From contig NC_134535.1 of the NCBI RefSeq assembly GCF_050624435.1, positions 72,350,494 through 72,414,493 of the forward strand: DNA of 64,000 nt, in the 5' to 3' direction. Origin of the DNA: Tenrec ecaudatus. Its lineage: Eukaryota; Chordata; Mammalia; Afrosoricida; Tenrecidae. The position numbers and the translations under genes are program-made. Below, in pieces: positions 55,488 to 64,000 of the stretch (its first letter is position 1; every line of letters begins with the position of its first letter). The notes beneath the pieces were generated by a model. That model did no database searches and was not told the DNA's origin. It saw only the letters and a list, made by a program, of their open reading frames with translations.

Positions 55488-56545
55488 TTAACAGTTGGTA
55501 ATCTTGCAAAGGGTGCTAAGCTGGTTATGTAGAAATCCTTGGGGCCAGGCTGATTGCACATGTCAGGACACATCGGAAGCTTTCTCAGTAGTTGTGTGTG
55601 GTGGTCACTGATTCAGCAGTTCGTTAGTTCCAATAACCAAATTGGACCTAAGGGATGTGTTTGGATCCACGCATTCTAAGAAAAGAGGGCACTGTAGCCA
55701 TATAAAAATGGTTTCAAATGAACTTTCAGAGCACACCCCCCTCCCTCTTGGGGGCAATGCTGCATGTCCACACCTTCTCTAAACAGCCAACATTGCATGT
55801 CTTTACACATCCCAGCTGTGAGGCGTAAGCCGCCTGTCATCTTGTGCAATAGGTGGGAGACAATTGAAGCTTTTGAGATACGGTTCCTCAGTATCCATGT
55901 GGGACTGGTTCCAGGACCCCCAGGACACCACAATCTTGGTTGTTCACGTCCCTTAAAGGAAATGGCGGGCGCACTGTTTGCAAATACTTCAACGCATCTC
56001 TAGAGTATTTATTTATAAAAGCTACTACGGTGTGTATAGCACGGGATGGTCCTTCTTCACTTCTGAGGGCTTGCCTTGACCAATGAGAGAGTGCTCCCCT
56101 TCCTTTCCCAGTCTGCAACTTGGGGTTTCGGTGGAAATGGAGGACCCCGATATTTCTTGCTTCTTCAGAAGCTCTGGTTTGATCAGGACAGGAATCCCAG
56201 TGTGAGAAATACCTGCTACCCGGGTTCCTCACTAGCCGGGGCTCTTCTAACTCCTTCATCCTCCTCTCGAACGCTGGGGATCGACCAGCTCTTTCTGCCC
56301 TTCAGCCCAAGGCCATGAGATTTTTAAGACCCTGTGCTTTCTGAAGGTCACAGGGAGTCAACAGATAAGTGGCCGTGTCACTAACCTCCTAAACGGCATC
56401 TTTACAGTTAGGAACGGAATCCATGTTTCTGTTCAGCACAGGCGTTAAGGATGCTGGAACAAATTGGGGCGTTTCTTCTATGAGAACACTCAGCCTTCCT
56501 TTTGCAGTCCTTACAGACGATGCCGTAGCAGCACTGTGCTCTTCT
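55487..56545. other. Intron 3, unassigned
   Basis: No recognised feature. Confidence 0.4.
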
Positions 56546-56743
56546 GAGGAGCCTGGTGGCGCAGGGGGTTGCTCGTTGCACTGCTATCTGCAGGGTCAGC
56601 AGTTTGAAACTACCGCTCAGTCTTGGGAGAAAGAGGTTTCTGCTCTCAAAGATCTCTAGCCTTGAAAGCCCACAGGGGCAGCTCTCTGTCTCACCGGTCT
56701 CCATGAGTCAGAATCAGTTCGATGGCAGGGAGTTTGGCGCCTA
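56546..56743 (+). mobile_element. AfroSINE-type copy, full length
   Basis: 'gaggagcctggtggcgcagg', 'gggtcagcagtttgaaacta', 'cttgaaagcccacaggggca' and 'atgagtcagaatcagttcga' with 'tggcaggg'. Good copy for defining the family. Confidence 0.92.
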
Positions 56744-57565
56744 TGATGGGTTCTGACTGGCACCGTCTCAGCCTGGCTCCCGTGCTTTGGAAGACCTCCC
56801 ATATTAGAAACATGAAACATAGCACTGATGGGCAGAGTGAAGGGTAACTAAGCCAGGCTGGGCCGGGCCCCATGCCCCGGGGCTGCAGGGCTGGAGACCT
56901 GAGCGGAGCTCTCTGCCAGGGGAGGCGAAAAGAGCAGTCTCTGCCTGGAACAGCGGAGGAAAAATGGTCTTCAGCTGTCGAAGTGGGTGTCCATAGGCAG
57001 ACTGTCGCTGGTCCCCTGATCGACCATCACCGTTCGCCATCTGCCTGTAGTCACACCCGTAGCCTCCCAAGAGGCCCTCTTAGGTGCGGCTGTGTCCACC
57101 CGGCTGCCTTCTCACTGTTGCCCGAACCCTCCGATGAAGATTCACGTCAGCTTTCGCCCCTCTACTCTGTGACATCCTTCACCTCCTTAGGTGATCTTGC
57201 AGTAAAGGCCAGCAGCGTAACTTGGTTTTCAGGGTTCGCTGGGTCTACTCCCAGCTCCTTCCCGCCCCTGACTAGTGATCTTTCCCCCTTCTTCACATGC
57301 CCTCCCTGGACTCCGAGCTCCCGCCATTCAAGACCTGATTTCTTGCCTCAGTGGGAGCACGTGCCCTGCTCTCGCGTGCCTGTGTCTGGCTTTGCATCTG
57401 TGGGGGGCCTCTCGCTTTTCTTCTCCTTTGCCCAGCTAGCTCCTTACAGCCTGGAAGCCTCAGCAGAGCGGTTACCTTGTCGGGTTTTTTGGCCTACCAC
57501 TGACATCACCCCCACGCTTCTGAGGAACCTGCCCTGTTTCCACTGCCCCTTTCTCCCCTTGTGAG
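56744..57565. other. Intron 3, C/T-rich, contains a chance 230-codon frame
   Basis: The + frame 56872-57564 has no stop for 230 codons but no domain, no plausible splice context and a Ser/Pro-rich composition as expected from a C/T-rich strand. I do not call it a gene. Confidence 0.4.
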
Positions 57566-57895
57566 GCATTCGTAGTGCAGTGGTAGAATTCTTAGGGAAA
57601 CCCAAGTTCAAGACCCAGTGATGTACTTCACACCCAGCTATGCCCCCGCCTGTCATTAGAGGCGCGTGCGTTGCTGTCATGCTCAACAGGCTTCACCAGA
57701 GCTTTCAGGTGACAAGAGACTAGGAAGAAGGGCTTGGCAGACTCCGTGCACAACTCAGCCAAGGAAAGCCATGTGGATCACGAGGTTCCCATCCGTAGCC
57801 AATCATGGCGACGGTGCGGGAGCAGGCAGGACTGGGTTCTGTTATGCTTGGCATCCTCGTTCGTGGGGCCTGACTTGAGAGTTGGCCACAGAAAC
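57566..57895 (+). mobile_element. tRNA-Gly-headed SINE
   Basis: The head gcattcgtagtgcagtggta copies the 5' half of tRNA-Gly. Box A-like TAGTGCAGTGG lies at 57573-57583 and box B-like AGTTCAAGACC at 57605-57615, a near-match to the pol III internal promoter. The body 'gcttggcagactccgtgcac' and 'agccatgtggatcacgaggt' and a decayed RTE-type end follow. A second SINE family, different in head from the common one. Confidence 0.7.
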
Positions 57896-59990
57896 GGCTT
57901 CCACCCTATCAGAGCACGTGCCACTCTGCGGTGTTTCGCATGGATCTGCCCCATGTGCCTCTGCCTGTGAAAGGCATTTGGCAAAGGTGGTGACAAGGTG
58001 AAACAGGCAGCTGGCCCCAAGAAAACAAGCGTAGGAGACCAGGGACTCCTGCCTATACTGTAGCCTCTTAGGGACTCCTGCCGGTACTGAGCCTCCCTCA
58101 CCAAACAAGTCCCCCACCCGAGGCTGGTTTCCCCCCACAGAACTCACTATACTTTCCCCTAGCAATGAGTTTGCCCGTGCGACTCCCTGACCTATCAACA
58201 CACACAGATGTCCAAAATAGCCCCAGTCTCCAGGATGGGTTTGCACACAGGGCCGAAATGCCTTCCGAATACTACACCCTATTGTGATTTTTAAACAATG
58301 AAAAGCTAATGTTTCCGTATTAATTTAAGCCATGGAAAAGGCATCACGCAGATCTTGTTTGTTTTTTTGCTAAAGTGCTTTTACTTATCCTGCCAAAAAT
58401 ATTAATTGACTGCAGTTCTTTTTAATGGATGCTCAATTTTGGCATCCGTCCATATGCAAGGAGGTGGAGCTGGCGTTGAGTGGAAGGTTTGTCCTCTGGA
58501 AATGGCTGTTTGTGGTCCTGGCCATGGAATCAGTTTGGTCTGAGAGTTTTAGGTAATCAACTGATTTTACAAAGATTTTCATTCTTTGTTTTAAATATAG
58601 TTATCATTATTATTTTTAATTTCGCCCCACTTTCATGATAACATAGCAAGTTGTTTTATTTTGTTTATTGAACTGGTAACACATCAGGTGGGGTCTTTGC
58701 CAGAGAGCGAATATGAACCTGGTGTTTGGATTTAGTTCAGTTCCATTAGGGAAGACTTAAAGTTGTGTGATACAGGGACGATTATGCCGCCGTTGTAAGG
58801 GATTTTTGTGCCGGGAAGCAGAGCTGACAAAGACGGCCCTGTCCCCGCGCCGACTCTAACTGAGCACTTTCACACTGCGATTTAGGAGGTGTGTGGTTCA
58901 GGAAATTGCTGGCTTTGGCTGGAGCACACTTTTACTGCAAGGAAAATTTTATTCGTCACTCAAGTAATTGGCAGTTTTAATACCTTGTTCATAATTACCT
59001 TATAAACAAGCGAAAATATAAACCATAGATTGTCGGGCCTGTTATCTAACATGTAGCCTTATTTGACCAACGTGGTAGACACCTGTGGGCCCCTCCCCCC
59101 TTTCCCCTGAGAAGCTAATTTGCTCCCATTTATTGCAGAAGTCTACAGCTAAGCTTTTTGTTGTTAAATGGCAGCGTAGCTGTGCAAGCCCCAGACATTC
59201 TGGGGGCCAGAACCAGATGCGGAGAGTGCTGGGAGGTAGTGGTCGGGGACAGGGTGGGGGACCGAGGAGGAGGAGGGACTGCAAGGGGGACCATACTGTT
59301 TGTGGGAGGACATCCTGCTAAGGCAAACATTTGGGTTATGTATTGAAGAGAAGTTGTTTTGTCCCCCCCCAAAGTGTGGTTTTCTTTAACCCACACACCC
59401 TGACCCTAAGGCCTGTGGTTTGTCTCTGGGACTGAATCCATCTCCGGGGCCTAGAAATTGGCTAATTGTCTCACTTGCATTACTCTGTACCTCACAGCTA
59501 GATCAAGGAGTTTACTCGTAGGCCAATCCAGATGTGGGAAATGGTCACAATCAGAGGTCATGGCTGACTTGACTCCAAACAGAGTCACTAAGATTTTATG
59601 AGAATCCGAGGGGCTTGATAGTCATTACATGTACTTGGGATTGCTAATCTTTTTTCCTTTAAAACAAAAACTGGTCTCAAAGTTAGGGTCTGAAGGCCAA
59701 TTATATTCATGTAACCTAGTCTTGTCCCTTGGTATAGGACTACTTTCTAAAAATGTTAGGTTGTTTGACGACTTGAATGCTAATGATCGAAAAGGGCAGC
59801 CCCCCACAGACCTTAAACATGTCATGTTGTTTGCCGTCCTGCAGTTGGCTCCCAGCTCCTGTTCACCCCAAGCACCGTGGAGGGAAACCCAGGCCTGGCC
59901 TGTGACCCGTCCCGTGATGAGTGGTGAATCAGAGAACTGTTCTTGGAAGTAGCTCAGCAGGCTTTTTCCTTCTAGTCCATCTTAGTCTAG
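57896..59990. other. Intron 3, repeat-poor
   Basis: 58020-58100 repeats 'gggactcctgcc' twice. 58270-59040 is AT-rich, repeat-free and rich in TAAT/ATTA cores, so it may be a conserved element. No exon recognised. Confidence 0.4.
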
Positions 59991-60560
59991 ATGCTTGTGT
60001 TAATCTGGGTACACTAGAGAAACAAATTCACGGTGACTCATGTGTATAAGAGAGAGTTTTATAGAAAGGGCAATTGTCCATTAAGAAAGCACCCCAACCC
60101 AGTCCAGTCCAAGCCCAGAAGTCTGATATTAGTCCATATGTCTGATGCCAATCTATAAAGTCCTCTTCAGACTCATGAAACTCATGCAGTGAGACCACCG
60201 AATGCAGGACGATCACAGGCCAGTGGGTAGAAAGTCTGTGGATCCAGTGGCGTTGTAAGCAGCTGAGCGCTGGCAGGTGTCTCCACGTGGCTTCTCCATT
60301 GCTGAGGGCTGCATCAGGGGAGGTCCTCAGGGGTGTCTCGATAGGAGTCAGCCTTGTCGGTTGAATGTCTCCAAGGGAGTGAGCAGAGGGAGAGTATGTC
60401 TCCTGCCTCCAAGGAGGAAAATAGAGGCATTCCCAGAATCGTCAGGAGGCCATGCCCACACAGAGGCCTCATTGGTTATATTTTGATTGACAGGACAGAC
60501 TCCACCCCTTCCTTCATAATCCTCTCATATTGACACCAGAATATGTAACTACCACAATGC
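59991..60560. mobile_element. Interspersed element, class unassigned
   Basis: 'gggtacactagagaaacaaa' resembles the left end of the insertion at 169-689 (ggttcttagagaagcagaac). It ends 'gaatatgtaactaccacaat'. Probably the same broad retroelement class. Confidence 0.4.
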
Positions 60561-60594
60561 TCCTTCAAAAGCTCCTCAGCGTCCTACTCGCTCT

Positions 60595-60770
60595 CGCTCG
60601 CTGCTGTCGAGGCGATGCCTACTCATCGCGGTGCTGTAGGACGGGGCAGCACTGCCCCTGTGAGTTTTGAAGACGGCCAGTGTTTATGGGGCCAGCAAAC
60701 CCCATCCTTCTCCCAAGGAGTGGCTGGTGCTTTAAAACTTTGGACCATGCAGGCCACAGCCACCAGGGCA
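60595..60770 (-). mobile_element. AfroSINE-type copy, reverse orientation
   Basis: 'gcctactcatcgcggtgctg', 'gggcagcactgcccctgtga' and 'aggagtggctggtgctttaa' with 'gccaccagggca'. Confidence 0.75.
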
Positions 60771-61289
60771 TAGAAACACAAACCTCCGAATAGGAGATGG
60801 TGGCTCTGTATGATGTGCATGGCCAAGGATCCAATCCAGGTCTCCCGGTGACGGAAATCAAAACTCCTATCACAGAGCCATTCCAGCCTGGTTAAAAGTG
60901 ACACGCAGAGGGCTTTTGCAGCGCTTCGAGAAGTGTGGCTTGTTCGCGTGGTTTGAGGGGTCGGTCTGACTTGCTCCCCTCACCCCGTTATTCTCTTTTG
61001 TGTGCGGAAAGCAACAGCTAGCATTCGCAAACAGTCAGGCGATCGGCCTGCATCCTGAGCGGATGTTGTTTGCCTCTTTGTCTCCCTGAGATGTAATGAT
61101 CAAGGCTCTGTTCCCGGGCACTTTCAGTCCTGGCAGAAGAGCTCTCAGAGTGGGTTCACAGATTGCTTTGAACCCCAAACTCAGCATTCCTACAAGGAAT
61201 ATCTGTCTGGAGGCACCCCCTGCGTAAGAACTTATTGCAATAATATCTGCACCCAGGAATCTCTGGGACCAAGTCAAACTTGTTTGTTC
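60771..61289. other. Intron 3, unassigned
   Basis: No recognised feature. Confidence 0.4.
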
Positions 61290-62165
61290 TTTAGGCAGGC
61301 CGGGGTACGTCGAGTGTTCTTAACTATCATCACAATTCAAGCGCAATGATTTCTCTTTGTACTTCCTTATTCAATGTCCGATTTTCACGTGCATATGAGA
61401 CAATGGAGAATACCGTGACTCGAGTCCGGTGGACTGTGGTCCTCAGAGTAACATCTGTGCTTTTCAACACCATAAAGTGATCTAATGCCATGTATCCTTT
61501 CATCTCTTGACTGCTGCTTCCATGAGCATCGATTGTGAATCTAAGTAAGATGCAACCCTTGAGAACTTCGGTTTTTATTCCGTTTATCACGGTGTTCATT
61601 ATTGGTTCCGTTTTGAGGATCTTCACTTATTTTCTGACACTGAGTTGTAATCCATATTGAAGCTGGGATCCTTGATTTTCGTCAGCAGGTGCAAGCCCTC
61701 CTTGCTTCCAGCAAGCACGTTATGCCATCTGCTTATCACAGGGTGTTCATAAGCCTTCATCCAATCCCGACGCCCCATTGTTCTTCAACGTTCAGTTTCT
61801 CTTATGATTTGTTCTGCAGACAGATTGATTAAGTGTGGTGATAGCATACAATCCTGATACACGCCTTTCTTGACTTTAAACCAGCGGTTCTCAACCTGTG
61901 GGTCACGGCCCCTCTGGGGGTCAAACGACCCTTTCACCGGGGTCGCCCGATTCATAACAGTAGCAAAATGACAGTGATGAAGTAGCAACGGAAATAATTT
62001 TATGGTTGTGGGGGTCAATACAACCTGTGGAACTGTATTAAAGGGTCACGGTATCAGGAAGGTTGAGAACACTGTTTTAAACGATGCAGAACTTTCTTGT
62101 TCTGTTTCCACAACTACCTCCTGATCCAGGTAGAGGTTCCACATGAGCGCTATGAAGTGTTCTGG
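61290..62165 (-). mobile_element. RTE/BovB-like LINE, reverse orientation, split by a SPIN-like element
   Basis: Reverse-strand RTE in order: 'gattttcacgtgcatatgag', 'catctcttgactgctgcttc', 'gtttatcacggtgttcatta', 'ctgcagacagattgattaag' and 'acgcctttcttgactttaaa'. It resumes after the hAT copy with 'ctttcttgttctgtttccac' and 'ctacctcctgatccaggtag'. It covers part of the reverse-transcriptase region; many stops make it inactive. Confidence 0.75.
61882..62074 (+). mobile_element. SPIN-like hAT transposon nested in RTE
   Basis: Ends cagcggttctcaacctg and aggttgagaacactg. Flanks ctttaaac (61874-61881) and ttttaaac (62075-62082) match at 7 of 8, a clear target duplication inside the RTE fragment. 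193 bases; the least decayed SPIN-like copy in the window. Confidence 0.92.
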
Positions 62166-62849
62166 ATGGTGGATCTCTAAGTAAGATGAAATCCTTGACA
62201 ACTTCACCCTTTCCTTAGTTTATCATGATGTTGCCTATTGGATCAGTTATGAGCATTTTTGTTTTTCTCCTTGATGAGTTGTAATTGATACTGAAATCTA
62301 GTTTTTAATTTCATTAGTAAATGGTTCAAGTTTTCTTCTCTTTGAGCGAGTAAGCTGCTATCTGTACATTGAAAGTGCTTAGTCTTCCTCCAACGCTGCA
62401 GCCACTTTCTTCTTTACACCTAACTTCTCAGCTTATTTGCTTAACATACGGATTGAACTAGTGTTGTGAAATGATACAACCCTGATATGATGCACACCTT
62501 TCCTGATTCTACACCATGAATTACCTCCCTGTTCTATTCAGATGGTTACTTTTGGGTCTGTGTGCAAATTTCACGCGAGCTTTTCTACTCAATCATGTAG
62601 GGTCCTTTTGGGCTGCAATGGACTTGGTGCCCATGGGTTTGGTTTTACAATGATAATGCCATGGGTCTTCGAGTGTCCCATTTCATGTTTCGAGTCCTTT
62701 AATCTTCCTAGATTCATACTTTCTACTGTCCGCATTCTCTTAAATAATGAATTGTTCTTCGCTATTTCTTCTCGATTGAAATCATGCCACATCAGCAACT
62801 CAGAAGCCCTTGAAACTTTCTTTCACCTGCCGTTCAGGTCAACGCTACT

Positions 62850-62850
<1 letters not shown>
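62166..62850 (-). mobile_element. Second RTE/BovB-like LINE fragment, reverse orientation
   Basis: 'ctctaagtaagatgaaatcc' and 'tttatcatgatgttgcctat' restart the RTE at a point already passed at 61540, so this is a second copy or an internal duplication. It goes on with 'tgctatctgtacattgaaag', 'ttcttgttttg'-like decay, and 'gaaatcatgccacatcagca' near 62779. Confidence 0.65.

Positions 62851-62851
<1 letters not shown>

Positions 62852-62902
<51 letters not shown>
62852..62902. repeat. (GT)n microsatellite
   Basis: About 25 uninterrupted GT units. Confidence 0.97.
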
Positions 62903-62904
<2 letters not shown>

Positions 62905-64000
62905 TTTCCTCGGTTGTATTGTTAGTACCTTCTGGCCTGAGGGCTTGCCTGCTGCTGCTAGCCAACAGTGTCCACTGGCCAGGTGTTTAGACTTGGGTAG
63001 CCTGGTCCAGCTTAGTTGTCTGATTCCTTCTGGAAGCTCTGTGGAAATCTGCCCCCTGTGCTGGACTCTGCTGGTCTTTGAAATACAGGTAGATTCCAGG
63101 GGCAGAGGAGCGCACAAGCCCACCCACAGTGCTACCGACTGAAGTGACTGGTGACTCGTAGGGCATGCAGCACCCTGCTCAGGGACACCAGATGGTGGCA
63201 TTGTCCCTCGGGCTAGAAAGGGGACACTTGTATTTGTATCGTCACAGCCTTTCTACCTTGACATGCCATTTGTCCCTGTGAAATTATGTTCTGAAACGAT
63301 CAGATTGTCTGATAAGGTTTCGAGCAAATGTGGTAATGAAGATTGTTAGTGGACTCCTGTGGGGCTCCTGTTGTCCACCAAGACTGTCGTGTAAAGTTGA
63401 AATTTCCTCTTGGGAGCTATGGTGTTGATGACTTTCTTAAGTGCTTTGACTTAACCTCTGTTTTCTGCCTCCCGCCACCCCCTCTATGTATAGTCTGACA
63501 TAATGCTTAAACAACAGAACTCTCCACAAGGGTGGGATTGTTATCAGTGGGAGATTGTCTGGTGTGATAGCCACTAACCCGGTGTATTCCACAATCCCCT
63601 GACATATGACTGATGTGTTCATATCATGAAATTTTAAATAATATGTAGTTGTTATTGGCTTAAATACTCTATGTAGCTACTGGCAGCCATGTTGAACAGC
63701 ACAGTTCAGGGACTTTAAGCATTTAAGACTACTGTTAATTCAAAAAATACATTCATCTAATCTAATTGGTAGTCTAATGTTATTACTCCCAGTGATTATT
63801 TCTCTGTACTAGTTTCCCTTGTGATTGTTTCATAATATTCAAAGTCCCGGAGCATGCCTGATGGTTTTAAGCACTATGACAATGCATGGAAAGAAGCCCT
63901 TTCCTAAAAGAAAAGGGGTCTCTCCTGGCATTTGTGTTATGACTTCCTTCCACGAGGAGAACTCGAAATAGAACGAAATAACAACCTCAAAAAGCCCTCG
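62903..64000. other. Intron 3 to window edge, mostly unassigned
   Basis: 62903-63400 may continue the RTE-related sequence. 63640-63715 ('gctactggcagccatgttga', 'acagcacagttcagg') resembles the end of an old DNA transposon also hinted at 52040. No exon 4 of LRIG3 seen. Confidence 0.35.

Larger units (their letters stand above)
37501..64000 (+). other. LRIG3: LRIG3 intron 3, incomplete at the window edge
   Basis: Begins with donor GTAAGT. I searched for the expected exon 4 protein (finishing Leu, then Ala-Gly-Asn, followed by further LRR sequence) and saw no matching exon, so the intron seems to continue past 64000. It holds many SINEs, three hAT copies, two RTE loci and several dinucleotide arrays, listed separately. 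Confidence 0.75.

Noticed and set aside
56872..57564. 230-codon plus-strand open frame in intron 3
   Set aside because: Starts just after a SINE, is Ser/Pro-rich from a C/T-rich strand, has no domain, and ends at the start of another SINE.
57566..57637. Possible functional tRNA-Gly gene
   Set aside because: Only the 5' half matches; the anticodon arm and acceptor stem do not close, and the sequence continues as a SINE.
37501..64000. LRIG3 exon 4
   Set aside because: I searched by expected protein sequence and splice phase and found no match; it should lie beyond the window.
1..64000. CRISPR arrays, operons or other prokaryotic systems
   Set aside because: Spliced vertebrate gene, SINEs, LINEs and microsatellites show mammalian nuclear DNA; no regularly spaced direct repeats with unique spacers.

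Overview
The window is nuclear DNA from a placental mammal and holds one recognisable gene: the 5' part of LRIG3 on the + strand. Coding exons 1 to 3 lie at 30904-31151, 37140-37211 and 37426-37500. I did not find exon 4, so intron 3 should run off the right edge (more than 26.4 kb). All three exons end in phase 2, as expected for leucine-rich-repeat exons. Every other open frame I looked at reads better as a shadow of a repeat, a CpG island or a microsatellite.

The repeats point to an afrotherian. Dozens of SINEs have a tRNA-like head and a tail resembling 'agtcggaatcgactcgatgg' (AfroSINE type). They sit beside fragments of an RTE/BovB-like LINE with the same tail. L1 3' ends carry a characteristic 3' untranslated region ending in 'cccccaataaaatga'. 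There are also six compact hAT DNA transposons with short terminal inverted repeats and mostly recognisable 8-bp target duplications, five of them SPIN-like. SPIN elements are known from only a few mammals, and the lesser hedgehog tenrec is one that carries very many, so a tenrec (Echinops or a close relative) is my best guess. The species is inference; the repeat structures are read directly.

Layout. 1-30.5 kb: intergenic DNA upstream of LRIG3, with old L1, RTE, SINE, MIR and hAT copies separated by AT-rich repeat-poor blocks. 30.54-31.21 kb: CpG island, probable LRIG3 promoter, 5' untranslated region and exon 1. 31.15-37.14 kb: intron 1, mostly unique, with one L1 tail, one SINE and two microsatellites. 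37.14-37.50 kb: exons 2 and 3 with a 214-bp intron. 37.5-64 kb: intron 3, rich in SINEs, with three hAT copies, two RTE loci, a complex (GT)n block and long (CA)n/(GT)n tracts.

I see no sign of a new multi-gene system. The best signals are genome-history ones: DNA transposons nested in older repeats, a perfect 64-bp tandem duplication inside a SINE, a GTATGGC-punctuated (GT)n array, and a few repeat-poor blocks that may be regulatory. Family names come from recalled consensus features, not a library search, and repeat borders are good to about 10-20 bases unless a terminal repeat is stated.
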